Assembly: GCF_030580675.1 (NCBI RefSeq)
Contig: NZ_JAUQUB010000001.1
Coordinates: 682,001 to 746,000, forward strand
Direction of reading: 5' to 3'
From: Antiquaquibacter soli
Lineage (GTDB): Bacteria > Actinomycetota > Actinomycetes > Actinomycetales > Microbacteriaceae
Length of the DNA stretch: 64,000 nt
Shown here: positions 1 to 8,402 of the stretch, one piece after another
Layout: every line of letters starts with the position of its first letter
Numbering within the stretch: position 1 is the first letter of the stretch
Translations under genes and position numbers: made by a program
The notes under the pieces: model-generated
Seen by the model: only the letters and a program-made list of their open reading frames with translations
Told to the model about the DNA's origin: nothing
Database searches by the model: none

Positions 1-1
1 C

Positions 2-907
2 AGCTCCCTCGAGGTCACCGACCTGTGGGACGGCATGGGGTCCCAGCGCATCACGGCGACCGCCTCGAACATCGACGACGTACCGCTGGACTGCGGCAGT
101 GCGGCCGACATGGATGTCTCGGTCGACTCCGAGACCGGCGACCTCGTGCTCCAGTGCTCGGTGTACCCGCTCGCCTTCGCCGAGGCGCACCTCTTCGTCA
201 CGGCGCAGATCCGGATCTACGCGGCCAGCGACCTCATCCGGGTCTCCTCGATCCTGAGCAACATCGGCGAGTCGGCTGTCACGGTCGACGCCGTCACGTT
301 CGATACGAACTTCGGCAGCGACGGCGAGCTCTGGGGATACCAGGGTCAGAGCGACTCGGTGCTTCCCGTCCCGGCGGCGGAGGACGAGGCGAGTCGAGCC
401 GCGCTGGTGGGCGCGGGCGCCCAGTGGGCGGTCCACTACCAGGAGTACGACGCTCCGGGCGGGATCGCGTGGGGGGCTGCAGGCGCGAGCACGCCGAGCG
501 GGCTCAGCGATCTCGACGGAGACGACTACGAGGTGACGGTGGCGCCGTTCTCGATCCCACGAGGCGAGTCGCGGGCCGTCGCCTACTTCGCGCTGTGGAA
601 TCCGCAGACCCTCATCGACCTGGATTACACGCAGAACGACAACCTGAGCCAGGTGGCGGCCGCTGACGCGCTCGTCACGGCGATGAGCGAGTTCGACTCG
701 TTCGACGGACGCCTGACCGACGGGCTCGAAGGTCTCGACGTCGTGAACTGGGGGAGCATCCCCGGCGACGCGGAGGAGCCTCCGGCGGCGCCCCAGCTCG
801 CTGCGACAGGGGCTGACTCAGCGACGGGAGCCCTCGCGGCGCTCGTGCTCGCCGTGCTCGGTGCTGGCGCGCTCATCGCCGCTCGGCGTCGGGCGACCTC
901 CCGCTAG
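2..907 (+). CDS. Surface protein with C-terminal LAXTG-type sorting signal (5' end missing)
   Basis: The frame is open from the left edge, so the N-terminus and any signal peptide lie outside the window; about 301 residues are visible. The visible body is rich in Asp, Gly and Ser, looks mostly beta-structured, and shows no catalytic motif I recognise. The C-terminus has a classic wall-anchoring layout: LAATG, then a hydrophobic segment (ALAALVLAVLGAGALIAA), then RRRATSR. In actinobacteria LAXTG signals are the known substrates of class E sortases, so covalent wall attachment is the likely fate. No sortase gene is present here. A second protein in the window (45535-46470) ends with the same LAATG layout. 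The next gene is convergent and starts 4 bp after this stop. Confidence 0.75.
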   Translation, partial: SSLEVTDLWDGMGSQRITATASNIDDVPLDCGSAADMDVSVDSETGDLVLQCSVYPLAFAEAHLFVTAQIRIYAASDLIRVSSILSNIGESAVTVDAVTFDTNFGSDGELWGYQGQSDSVLPVPAAEDEASRAALVGAGAQWAVHYQEYDAPGGIAWGAAGASTPSGLSDLDGDDYEVTVAPFSIPRGESRAVAYFALWNPQTLIDLDYTQNDNLSQVAAADALVTAMSEFDSFDGRLTDGLEGLDVVNWGSIPGDAEEPPAAPQLAATGADSATGALAALVLAVLGAGALIAARRRATSR

Positions 908-911
908 TGGG

Positions 912-1727
912 TCAGTCGCCGAGTACGTCCTTGGCATAGGCGTCGCGGACGGCGGGGTCGCCGCCGAGACCGATGTTGTCGCTGCCGGCCCGGTCGTCAA
1001 TCCAGTCCTGCCACGAGAACGGCAGCAGCTTGGAGATGCGCAGCACCGGACCCAGCCCGCGCGGCACGACGACCCAGAATCGCCCGCGCTCGATGGCCCG
1101 AACCGTTGCGCGGCTCACGTCGGCGGCCGACACGGCACCCGTGAGCCGCGGAGGAGTGATGCCCGCACCCATGGCGGTCGTCACGAGGTTGGGCATGACG
1201 ACTGTCACGCGCACCCCCGTCTTCCGCAGCTCGCGGCGCAGGGCGTCGCTGAAGGCGATCACCGCCGCCTTCGTGCCCGAGTAGACGGCGACGCCGGCGA
1301 GAGGCTTGATGCCCGTGGCACTCGCCATGTTCACGAGAGTGCCGCGCCCGCGAGCGACCATGCGCGGAACGACGAGGGCGCTCGCCGTCACGACAGCCGC
1401 ATAGTTGATCGCGATGATGCGCTGCTGCGCGTCACCCGCCTGTCCGACGAACGGCCCCGTCGGCATGATCCCGGCGTTGTTGATCCAGAGGTCGATGGGG
1501 CCGATCTCGGTCTCGATGCGCTCGATCGCCTCAGCGAGGAGTGCAGCATCCGTCACGTCCAGCCGGATCGGGGTCGCGGCTTGCCCGAGTTCCGTCGCCG
1601 TGGCCGTCGTCGCGGCGAGGTCGAGGTCGCCGATGACGACTCGGTAGCCCTCGGTGATGAGGTCCTGCGCAAGCTGGCGTCCGATGCCGCGGGCGGCGCC
1701 CGTGATGACGGCGAGAGGAGGGGTCAT
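912..1727 (-). CDS. SDR family NAD(P)-dependent oxidoreductase
   Basis: A 271-residue classical short-chain dehydrogenase/reductase. Visible motifs are the Rossmann glycine motif TGAARGIG near residue 10, NNAG near residue 88, and the catalytic Tyr/Lys pair in YSGTK. The frame stays open upstream, but I start at the ATG at 1727 because it begins directly with the nucleotide-binding strand and overlaps the upstream stop as ATGA. It is the last gene of a three-gene minus-strand operon with the acetoacetate-decarboxylase-like and nitroreductase-like genes. The likely role is reduction or oxidation of a hydroxyl/ketone on a small lipid-like or xenobiotic substrate; the actual substrate cannot be read from sequence. 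Confidence 0.9.
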   Translation of the reverse strand: MTPPLAVITGAARGIGRQLAQDLITEGYRVVIGDLDLAATTATATELGQAATPIRLDVTDAALLAEAIERIETEIGPIDLWINNAGIMPTGPFVGQAGDAQQRIIAINYAAVVTASALVVPRMVARGRGTLVNMASATGIKPLAGVAVYSGTKAAVIAFSDALRRELRKTGVRVTVVMPNLVTTAMGAGITPPRLTGAVSAADVSRATVRAIERGRFWVVVPRGLGPVLRISKLLPFSWQDWIDDRAGSDNIGLGGDPAVRDAYAKDVLGD

Positions 1728-2341
1728 CGCTGCACGTCCATTCCGAAGATGATCGAGGCGTCGCGGATGGCGGCGCTGAAGAAGGGGGAGCGCCCCGCGA
1801 GAAAGCCCAGCGGCCCGGCGGGGTCGAAGGTCCAGGATGCCTCGAGCGCGCACACCCGACCGACGGCGTAGTTGCGCGACACCGTCCGTCGGCCCTCCAG
1901 GGTCTGCAGTGTCGTGAGCGGGAGCTGCGTCATCCCGGGCAGGATGCGGCGGCCGTAGCTTGCGTCGATGGAAGCCGTGGTTCCCATCGACATCTGCACT
2001 CTGCCCGGTCTCTCGCTGCGAGTGAAGTCGGCGAGCTCTTTCGGGATGCCCCACAGCTCGCGCCCGCCGGCACGGGACTCGGGGCTGTCCACCCAGATAA
2101 GCGGGATCGTGATGCGGGGGCCCGGGAGGCTGGGCAGGGCGACGAGTAACTCGTCGTACTGCAGGACTCCGCCCGCGACGTATCGCACGAAAGCGACCCC
2201 GACGATGGCATGACTACCCCACCGCACGGGGCGACGACCGTCAGGCAGTCGGGCGTGCGGCACCTCTTTCGTCGGCACCCGGAACGCGGAGACGAGCAGC
2301 TCGCCCCCGAGGTACCAGGGTTCCGGCGGGTAGGTCGTCAT
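1724..2341 (-). CDS. Acetoacetate decarboxylase family-like protein
   Basis: A 205-residue protein resembling the acetoacetate decarboxylase (ADC) superfamily. The most telling stretch is RELWGIPKELADF around residues 120-132, matching the family's conserved 'E-x-W-G-x-P-K' strand, in a protein of mostly beta character. True decarboxylases use a Lys Schiff base; the Lys in the PKEL motif is a candidate, but many actinobacterial members are not decarboxylases. The start at 2341 is set by a four-base ATGA overlap with the upstream gene, and the stop overlaps the downstream SDR in the same way, so the three genes are almost certainly co-translated. Function is inferred from the fold only. Confidence 0.7.
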   Translation of the reverse strand: MTTYPPEPWYLGGELLVSAFRVPTKEVPHARLPDGRRPVRWGSHAIVGVAFVRYVAGGVLQYDELLVALPSLPGPRITIPLIWVDSPESRAGGRELWGIPKELADFTRSERPGRVQMSMGTTASIDASYGRRILPGMTQLPLTTLQTLEGRRTVSRNYAVGRVCALEASWTFDPAGPLGFLAGRSPFFSAAIRDASIIFGMDVQR

Positions 2342-2766
2342 CGCGCCTCGAATACGACGAGGGGGATCTCGCGCGCGGTCTTGAGCTGGTAGCCGCCGTA
2401 GTGCGGGTGCCGCTCGACGACCCGCTCCCACACGTCGAGGCGCTCGGCATCCTCAAGGATGCGGGCGCGTTTCGGTTCGGGCGATCCGCCGCGAACCGAG
2501 ACGAGCACATCGGGGTTGGCCTCGAGGTTCAGGAACCATGCCGGATGCGCGTCATCGCCCCCTCGCGACGCCACGACCACGTAGTCGCCGTTCACGCGCA
2601 GGGGAGAGGTGAGCAGGATGACCCGGGGCTCGCCGCTGCGTCGCCCGGTCGTGGTGACCTCGAGAACGGGCATCCCCCTCAGGTCCCAGCCGAATCGGCC
2701 CCCGGTCAGGGCGATCGCGACGCGGTTGGCGGCCTGCATGGCCTTCATGGAGAACGTGCTCGGCAT
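2338..2766 (-). CDS. Deazaflavin-dependent nitroreductase (Ddn-like) family protein
   Basis: A 142-residue split-barrel flavin/F420-binding protein of the Ddn/nitroreductase family. Diagnostic features are the TTGRRSG motif around residue 40, the strand pair around residues 60-68 (VVVASRGG) and HPAWFLNLEANPDV around residues 73-86, which is typical of the family. These enzymes use reduced F420, or in some branches other cofactors, to reduce quinones or nitro compounds, or bind fatty acids. It is the first gene of a three-gene operon. A TAGCCT box 6 nt upstream of the ATG suggests a leaderless message. Confidence 0.85.
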   Translation of the reverse strand: MPSTFSMKAMQAANRVAIALTGGRFGWDLRGMPVLEVTTTGRRSGEPRVILLTSPLRVNGDYVVVASRGGDDAHPAWFLNLEANPDVLVSVRGGSPEPKRARILEDAERLDVWERVVERHPHYGGYQLKTAREIPLVVFEAR

Positions 2767-2772
2767 GATCCG

Positions 2773-2795
2773 AGGCTATCGCGCATTGCTAGCAT
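2773..2795. promoter_or_regulatory. Back-to-back leaderless promoters in a 35-bp divergent gap
   Basis: On the minus strand TAGCCT (2773-2778) lies 6 nt from the ATG at 2766. On the plus strand TAGCAT (2790-2795) lies 6 nt from the ATG at 2802. Both spacings predict transcription starting at or next to the start codon. The -35 regions of each promoter would fall in or beyond the other. Confidence 0.6.
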
Positions 2796-2801
2796 CCCTT
2801 C

Positions 2802-3221
2802 ATGACGGAAACTCTCGAGCCAGTCGACGCGACTGCGCCATCGGCACCAACGCCGGTATCGCCCCGCGAGGGTGTCGGCAAGGTTGCTCTCACTGCGTCC
2901 ATAGTCCTCTTCGCCGTGTCGCTACTCCTCTCGATCGTCTTGGGCGTCATCGGCGCACCGTACGTCGACCGTTCTTCAGGCATCCCGTCATTCCAATTCC
3001 GAACCGGCGATCCAGACCCAGTGGTTTCGATGCTGGGGTTGCTCAGCCCGCTCCATGTCTTGTTGGGCTCGCTTGTAGGCGGCTGGGTGATCGTGCAGTC
3101 GATCGTCGCGATTGCTGCAAACCGCGGTCGGCGACAGGGCGTGATAGCGCTCGTGCTCGCGGTGGTCGCACCCGTCGTGTCACTCGTGGTCTATCTGCTC
3201 ATCATGCTGCTGCCGCGGTGA
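2802..3221 (+). CDS. Small integral membrane protein, unknown function
   Basis: A 139-residue protein. A Pro/Ala/Thr-rich cytosolic N-terminus of about 27 residues is followed by three likely membrane spans: around residues 30-52, 80-105 and 115-137. A polar stretch (residues 53-75) separates the first two spans. The architecture resembles small DUF4190-like actinobacterial membrane proteins, but I cannot assign a family. Codon use is less G/C-biased than in the neighbours (TTG, AAT, CTA and CAA codons appear), which could mean recent acquisition or weak expression. It overlaps the downstream SDR start as GTGA, so they form a two-gene operon. Confidence 0.7.
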   Translation: MTETLEPVDATAPSAPTPVSPREGVGKVALTASIVLFAVSLLLSIVLGVIGAPYVDRSSGIPSFQFRTGDPDPVVSMLGLLSPLHVLLGSLVGGWVIVQSIVAIAANRGRRQGVIALVLAVVAPVVSLVVYLLIMLLPR

Positions 3222-4066
3222 CCGAAGTGAAGAGCGTGCTCGTCACGGGAGCATCTACGGGAATCGGCCGGGCGACTGCACTGCGACTGGACCGCGCCGG
3301 TTTCGCCGTGTTCGCCGGCGTCCGGCGGTCCGAGGATGCCGAGGCCCTGGCCGCGGACGGCTCGGAGCGACTCGTCCCGGTCCTGCTCGACGTGACCGTC
3401 GACACCCAGATCGCCGAGGCCGCCGCGCTCATCGCCGAGCGGGTCGGCGACGCCGGCCTCGACGGGCTCGTGAACAACGCGGGGATCGCGGCCGCGGCGC
3501 CGCTCGAGTTCGTGCCCCTCGACGAGCTCCGGCACCAGCTCGAGGTGAACGTCGTCGGCCAGGTCGCGGTCACCCAGTCGGTCTTGCCGCTCCTCCGCTC
3601 CGCTCGAGGGCGCATCGTCAACGTCACGTCGATCGGCGGCATCATCGCCGGAGGGATGCTCGGCCCCTACAACGCGTCGAAGTTCGCCCTCGAGGCGATC
3701 ACCCACGCCCTGCGCAACGAGCTCGCGCCGTGGGGGATCGAGGCGATCGCGATCGAACCGGGACAGATCGCGACACCGATCTGGAGCTCCGCCTCGGACC
3801 GCGCCGACCGGATGCTCGAGCGCATGCCCGGGCGGGCTCACGAGCTCTACGGCAGAGCGATCGCCGGCGCCCGCAAGTACGCGAAGCGGGCCGCCGAGTC
3901 CGGCATCTCGCCCGACGAGGTCGCCGCCGCCATCGAGAAAGCGCTCACGGTGCGCCGGCCCCGCACCCGGTACACGGTCGGCACCGATGCGCTCCTCGGC
4001 GCGACGCTCCTCGCCCGACTCCCCGACCGCACCCGCGACCGCATCCTCTCGGGCCGTCGCCGCTAG
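3218..4066 (+). CDS. SDR family oxidoreductase
   Basis: A 282-residue classical SDR. It shows TGASTGIG near residue 10, NNAGIA near residue 88, and the active-site YNASK. The C-terminal ~80 residues carry an extension seen in retinol/sterol-dehydrogenase-like SDRs. The frame is open far upstream, but the GTG at 3218 overlaps the preceding TGA and leads directly into the first beta strand, so I use it. The stop TAG shares one CTAG (4063-4066) with the stop of the convergent ABC permease, leaving no room for a separate terminator. Substrate unknown. Confidence 0.88.
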   Translation: MTEVKSVLVTGASTGIGRATALRLDRAGFAVFAGVRRSEDAEALAADGSERLVPVLLDVTVDTQIAEAAALIAERVGDAGLDGLVNNAGIAAAAPLEFVPLDELRHQLEVNVVGQVAVTQSVLPLLRSARGRIVNVTSIGGIIAGGMLGPYNASKFALEAITHALRNELAPWGIEAIAIEPGQIATPIWSSASDRADRMLERMPGRAHELYGRAIAGARKYAKRAAESGISPDEVAAAIEKALTVRRPRTRYTVGTDALLGATLLARLPDRTRDRILSGRRR

Positions 4067-4797
4067 GGCGTACGCCGACGAAGCGTGATGGAGCCGAGCA
4101 CGACCGCGCCGAACGCGAATGCGCCGAGAATGAGGAGCTTGCCGCCGACGTAGGCTGCGTCCTCCGAGTCCCGTGCGACGGCGTTGAGGGCGTCGATCGC
4201 GTGGGAGAGCGGCAGCCAGTCCGAGACGGCCTGGAGCACGTCGGGCATCTGCGCCCGCGGCACGATGATGCCCCCGAGCAGCACTTGCGGGAAGACGATC
4301 GCGGGCATGAACTGCACGACCTGGAACTCGGTCGCCGCGAACGCGCTCACGAGCAGTCCGAGTGTCGTGCCGAGCACGGCGTCGGCGAGGGCTACGGCGA
4401 AGAGCAGCCAGATCGAGCCCTCGATCGTGAGGCCGCACACCCATACGGCGAAGGCGGTCGCGATCGCAGCTTGAGCGATCGCGAGCAGTCCGAAGGCGAT
4501 CGTGTAGCCGAGGATGAAGTCCAGCTTCGCGATGGGCAGCGTGAGGAGCCTCTCGAGCGTGCCGGTGCGCCGCTCGCGGAGCGTGGTGATGCTCGTGACC
4601 AGGAACATGATGATGAACGGAAACAATGCGAGCATCGCCGGCCCGATCTGGTCGAAGACATCGGTGTCCACGAAGATCCAGGCGATGAGGCCGATGAGCA
4701 GGCTCGGCACGACGAGCATGAGGCCGATGGTGCGCGGGTCGTGCCGGATCTGCGTGAGCACGCGGCCGGCGGTGGCGAGCGTTCGGCGAGGGCTCAT
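4063..4797 (-). CDS. ABC-2 type transporter permease
   Basis: A 244-residue polytopic membrane protein with about six hydrophobic spans. A short basic N-terminus (MSPRRTLATAGRVL) precedes the first span. The loop ERRTGTLERLLTLPI around residues 75-90 is the hallmark of ABC-2 permeases of the drug/polyketide exporter class. It is encoded directly behind its ATPase partner, with a four-base ATGA overlap at 4794-4797. Together they form a simple exporter in which each subunit probably dimerises. The exported compound is not predictable from sequence. Confidence 0.88.
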   Translation of the reverse strand: MSPRRTLATAGRVLTQIRHDPRTIGLMLVVPSLLIGLIAWIFVDTDVFDQIGPAMLALFPFIIMFLVTSITTLRERRTGTLERLLTLPIAKLDFILGYTIAFGLLAIAQAAIATAFAVWVCGLTIEGSIWLLFAVALADAVLGTTLGLLVSAFAATEFQVVQFMPAIVFPQVLLGGIIVPRAQMPDVLQAVSDWLPLSHAIDALNAVARDSEDAAYVGGKLLILGAFAFGAVVLGSITLRRRTP

Positions 4798-5516
4798 GCT
4801 GCGTCCGACTTTCGGATGAGCTCGAGGAACGCGGCCTCGGCATCGGCCGCCCCCGTGGAGGCGAGCAGCTCGGTGGGGGAGAGATCGGAGAGGAGCGAGC
4901 CATCCCGCATCAGCAGCAGTCGGTCGCAGCGGGATGCCTCGTCCATGACGTGGCTGGAGACGATGAGTGTCGTTCCCGCCGCTGCCAGTTCCCGGAAGAT
5001 CGCCCAGAGGTCGTTGCGCAGCACCGGGTCGAGACCGACGGTCGGTTCGTCGAGTACGAGCAGCTCCGGCTGGCCGAGAAGCGCGGCGGCGAGGGAGGCG
5101 CGGTTGCGCTGCCCGCCCGAGAGAGAGCCGACGAGGCGGTCGGCCTCCGCCTCGAGGCCGGTCTGCTCGAGCGCGCGGTCGATGTCCGACCGCGGGGCGC
5201 CCATGATGGCGCGGAAGTAGGCGAGATTCTGGCGCACGGTGAGGTCGTCGTAGACGCTCGCTGATTGTGTCACATAGCCCACCCGCCCACGGAGGGCGCG
5301 CGATCCCGCCGGAGAGCCGAGTACCAGCACCTTTCCGGACACTCGGGCCTGTACGCCCACGATCGAGCGCATGAGGGTCGACTTGCCGGACCCGCTCGGA
5401 CCGAGCAGCCCCGTGAGGGATCCGCGTGGGATGCTCAGGCCGAGACCGTGCAGGACTTCGTGTCGCCCGCGGCTGACCCGGAGGGCATCGACAGTGACGA
5501 CGGCATCGCTGCTCAT
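4794..5516 (-). CDS. ABC transporter ATP-binding protein (drug-export type)
   Basis: A 240-residue ATPase with Walker A GPSGSGKST near residue 38, signature LSGGQRNR, Walker B LLVLDEP and an H-loop (VSSHVMDEA). The sequence fits the exporter subfamily that pairs with ABC-2 permeases. An in-frame ATG also exists at 5528, but I choose 5516 (MSSDAVV) because a TATGCT box (5524-5529 on the minus strand) stands 7 nt away, the leaderless spacing seen across this window. It is the first gene of a two-gene operon. Confidence 0.9.
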   Translation of the reverse strand: MSSDAVVTVDALRVSRGRHEVLHGLGLSIPRGSLTGLLGPSGSGKSTLMRSIVGVQARVSGKVLVLGSPAGSRALRGRVGYVTQSASVYDDLTVRQNLAYFRAIMGAPRSDIDRALEQTGLEAEADRLVGSLSGGQRNRASLAAALLGQPELLVLDEPTVGLDPVLRNDLWAIFRELAAAGTTLIVSSHVMDEASRCDRLLLMRDGSLLSDLSPTELLASTGAADAEAAFLELIRKSDAA

Positions 5517-5523
5517 GGCGGTG

Positions 5524-5578
5524 AGCATAGTCCTCACGCCGTTTTCTCGGCGTACGTGATGCTCGCTCGCCCTATAGT
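5524..5578. promoter_or_regulatory. Divergent leaderless promoters (ABC exporter / lemA)
   Basis: The minus-strand box TATGCT (5524-5529) is 7 nt from the exporter ATPase start at 5516. The plus-strand box TATAGT (5573-5578) is 7 nt from the lemA start at 5586. The 43 bases between the boxes are less GC-rich than the surrounding coding sequence. Confidence 0.6.
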
Positions 5579-5585
5579 TGTCGGC

Positions 5586-6152
5586 ATGGAACTGCTCATC
5601 ATCATCGGCGTCATCGTCCTGCTGGTCGTCATCGTGGGGATCTACCTCTGGTCGACCTACAACTCCCTCGTGACGCTCAACGTGCGCGTCGATGAGGCGT
5701 GGAGCGACATCACCGTCCAGCTCAAGCGTCGAGCCGACCTCCTCCCGAACCTCATCGAGTCGGTCAAGGGCTACGCCGCCCACGAGAAGGGCGTCTTCGA
5801 GAGCGTGACGAAGGCGCGCGCCGAGACCCTCGCGGCCCAGTCGCCGGCGGATGCGGCGGTCGCCGAGAACCACATGCAGCAGGCGCTCAAGTCGATCTTC
5901 GCGGTCGCCGAGGCGTACCCGCAGCTGCAGGCGAGCCAGAACTTCCTCCAGCTGCAGGCCGAGATCGTCGACACCGAGGACAAGATCCAGGCGAGCCGTC
6001 GCTTCTACAACGGCGGAGTGCGCGAGCTCAACACGAAGATCAAGGTGTTCCCCAACACGCTGTTCGTGCGCGGCCTCGGCTTCACCGAGCGCGAGTTCTT
6101 CGAGGTCGCCGACTCGGCGGCCATCGCGGAGCCCCCGCGCGTGCAGTTCTAG
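5586..6152 (+). CDS. lemA: LemA family protein
   Basis: A 188-residue LemA-family protein. A single N-terminal membrane span (residues 3-24) is followed by a long helical, cytosol-facing domain. Family motifs are NVRVDEAWSDI around residue 36 and LKRRADLLPNLIE around residues 50-62. LemA proteins are widely found beside the HtpX protease, as here (21-bp gap). The pairing suggests a shared role in envelope protein quality control, but LemA's biochemical role is unsettled. The start is fixed by the leaderless TATAGT box upstream. Confidence 0.92.
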   Translation: MELLIIIGVIVLLVVIVGIYLWSTYNSLVTLNVRVDEAWSDITVQLKRRADLLPNLIESVKGYAAHEKGVFESVTKARAETLAAQSPADAAVAENHMQQALKSIFAVAEAYPQLQASQNFLQLQAEIVDTEDKIQASRRFYNGGVRELNTKIKVFPNTLFVRGLGFTEREFFEVADSAAIAEPPRVQF

Positions 6153-6173
6153 TCACCCGCGACGGGAGACTAG

Positions 6174-7049
6174 ATGTATCGCGCGATTGCGAAGAACAAG
6201 CGCAACACCGTCTTCATCATCCTGCTGTTCATCCTCATCATCGGCGGCCTCGCGGCCCTCGCGGCGTGGATCTACCAGGATGTGACGATCGTCATCATCA
6301 CGCTCGTCATCGCGACGGGGTATGCGCTCATCCAGTACTTCGCGGCGGGGAGCCAAGCGCTCGCTCTCAGCGGCGCGCGCCAGATCCAGAAGGCGGACAA
6401 CCCGCGGCTGTACCGGATCGTCGAGAACCTCTCGATCACGACGGGCACCCCGATGCCGAAGGTCTACATCATCAATGACCCGGCGCCGAACGCCTTCGCG
6501 ACGGGGCGCGACCCCGAGCACGCGTCGGTGGCCGCGACTACGGGGCTCCTTGAGATCATGGATGACTCCGAGCTCGAGGGCGTCATGGCACACGAGATCG
6601 GTCACGTGCGCAACTACGACATCCGTGTCTCGATGATCGTGTTCGGTCTGGTCGTCGCGGTCGGCTTCATCGCCGACATGCTCTTGCGGCTCGCGTTCTT
6701 CGGAGGCCGCAACTCCAACAACAACAACCCGATCGTGCTCATCTTCGGGCTCGTCGCCTTCCTCGTCGCCCCGCTCGTCGCCGCGGTCGTTCAGGCGGCG
6801 GTGTCGCGGCAGCGGGAGTACTTGGCGGATGCGACGGGTGCGCTCACGACCCGTCATCCGGATGCCCTCGCGAGCGCACTGCAGAAGCTCGCCGACTACG
6901 GCCGCCCGATGGTGCGCCAGAACTCGACGATGGCGCACATGTGGATCGCCGATCCGACGAAGCCGGGCCTCATGGACCGCCTCTTCTCGACCCACCCGCC
7001 GATCCCGGACCGCATCGCCCGCCTCGGGAAGATCGGCAGCGGCTTCTAG
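6174..7049 (+). CDS. htpX: M48 family zinc metalloprotease HtpX
   Basis: A 291-residue membrane protease of normal HtpX length. Two N-terminal spans (about 15-35 and 40-58) precede the catalytic domain. The zinc site HEIGH lies near residues 142-146 and a downstream Glu in QREYLADA completes the M48 pattern. Two more hydrophobic segments (about 158-180 and 187-210) lie between. HtpX cleaves misfolded membrane proteins. It sits directly behind lemA. The C-terminal SxHPPxxxR-type motif (STHPPIPDRI) is present. Its stop shares a CTAG with the convergent downstream gene. Confidence 0.93.
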   Translation: MYRAIAKNKRNTVFIILLFILIIGGLAALAAWIYQDVTIVIITLVIATGYALIQYFAAGSQALALSGARQIQKADNPRLYRIVENLSITTGTPMPKVYIINDPAPNAFATGRDPEHASVAATTGLLEIMDDSELEGVMAHEIGHVRNYDIRVSMIVFGLVVAVGFIADMLLRLAFFGGRNSNNNNPIVLIFGLVAFLVAPLVAAVVQAAVSRQREYLADATGALTTRHPDALASALQKLADYGRPMVRQNSTMAHMWIADPTKPGLMDRLFSTHPPIPDRIARLGKIGSGF

Positions 7050-8239
7050 CGCTGCCTCGCGGCGCTGTAGTGGGCGGCGAGTTCGGCGATCAAGTCGCCG
7101 CGGTCGGCGAACTCCACCGACCCCAGGCCCTGCCAGGCCGCCGTCTCGTCGAGCAGGGCGACGACCCGGTCGAGGTCGACGGATGCCTCGCCCTCCCGCC
7201 ACGCCGACTGCACCCGCAGCACCCCCGCCTGCCGGTCGGACTTGAGGTCGATGCGCCCGACGAGTGCCTCGTCGATGAGCAGCGGCAGGGTGTAGTAGCC
7301 GAACACTCGCTTCGGCGCGGGAGTGTAGATCTCGATCCGGTAGTGGAAGCCGAACATGCGCAGTGCACGGTCGCGCTCCCAGACGATCGGGTCGAAGGGG
7401 GAGAGGAGCGCGGCGGCCTCGATGCGACGCGGGATGCGCGCGTCGCGGTGCAGGTAGGCCGGAGCATCCCAGCCGTGTACGTGAACCGGCAGCAGCTCGC
7501 CCGAGTCGACGAGGTCGCGGATCGCGGCCTTCGTCGGCGCCTGCAGGAGTCGGTAGTAGTCGGCGATGTCGGAGACCGTGCCGATGCCGAGCGCCCGTGA
7601 GCCGAGTCGCACGAGCTCGCGCACAGCGTCGTCCTTCGGGATCTCACGGCCGAGGAGTTCCGGGGGCACGTGGCGCTCGGCGACGTCGTAGCGGCGCTCG
7701 AAGCGGGTGCGACCGGCGACGACGACCTCTCCCCAGAAGAAGAGGGTCTCGAGGCCGGTCTTGACGTCCGACCACCCCCACCACGGGCCGCTGCGCTTGT
7801 TCGCGTCGTGCTCCACCTGGCCGGAGGTGAGGGGGCCCTTGTCGCGCAGCTCTGCTCGCAGGAAGTCGAGCATCTCCGGATGCTCGCTCGCCCACGGCAG
7901 GAAGCTCTTGTGCGTGCGCCACTTCTGCATCGACCAGTGCCACAAGGGGCGGTGCTCGATCGGGATGACCGCTGCCTGATGCGCCCAGTACTCGGTGTAG
8001 CCCGATTTCGGTCGGAAGGTGAGGCGGTCGAGGAGGGACTTGTCGTAGGGACCGAGTCGCGCGAAGAAGGGCAGGTAGTGGCTGCGCTCGAAGACGTTGA
8101 CGGAGTCGAGCTGCAGCACCGCCAAGCGCTGCAGGGCGAGGTTGAGCTGGCGCGTGCCCACTGGACCGCGCGGGCGCCCGAACCCCTGGGCGGCGAGAGC
8201 GATGCGCCTCGCCTGCGCCGCGGAGAAGCTGTCCACCAC
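7046..8239 (-). CDS. YcaQ/AlkX-type winged-helix DNA repair protein
   Basis: A 397-residue protein matching the winged-helix YcaQ family, which in E. coli unhooks DNA interstrand crosslinks as a glycosylase. Recognisable parts are the N-terminal LQLDSVNVFERSHYLPFFAR region (residues ~45-64) and the C-terminal PKRVFGYYTLPLL segment followed by a beta-rich domain. A longer frame begins at 8269, but a TAGGCT box (8247-8252, minus) lies 7 nt from the GTG at 8239, so I choose that start. Crosslink-repair activity is known for the family and inferred here. Confidence 0.82.
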   Translation of the reverse strand: MVDSFSAAQARRIALAAQGFGRPRGPVGTRQLNLALQRLAVLQLDSVNVFERSHYLPFFARLGPYDKSLLDRLTFRPKSGYTEYWAHQAAVIPIEHRPLWHWSMQKWRTHKSFLPWASEHPEMLDFLRAELRDKGPLTSGQVEHDANKRSGPWWGWSDVKTGLETLFFWGEVVVAGRTRFERRYDVAERHVPPELLGREIPKDDAVRELVRLGSRALGIGTVSDIADYYRLLQAPTKAAIRDLVDSGELLPVHVHGWDAPAYLHRDARIPRRIEAAALLSPFDPIVWERDRALRMFGFHYRIEIYTPAPKRVFGYYTLPLLIDEALVGRIDLKSDRQAGVLRVQSAWREGEASVDLDRVVALLDETAAWQGLGSVEFADRGDLIAELAAHYSAARQR

Positions 8240-8246
8240 GCGGTCG

Positions 8247-8252
8247 AGCCTA
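8247..8252 (-). promoter_or_regulatory. Leaderless -10 box of the YcaQ-type gene
   Basis: TAGGCT on the minus strand, 7 nt from the GTG start at 8239. The rest of the gap to the ABC binding-protein gene (8253-8402) is GC-rich leader sequence in which I see no convincing promoter or regulatory site. Confidence 0.5.
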
Positions 8253-8402
8253 GTGACCGCATCCGACACGACCTGTTCCCGATCCGTTCACCGAGGTGAT
8301 GCCGTCTCGACCGGGGGCGTCCGTAGCGTTCCCCGTCGAGGCCACCGGTACCCACTGCCCGCACACAGCGCGGACGGCCGGCGGCCCGATGGAGGAAACC
8401 CC

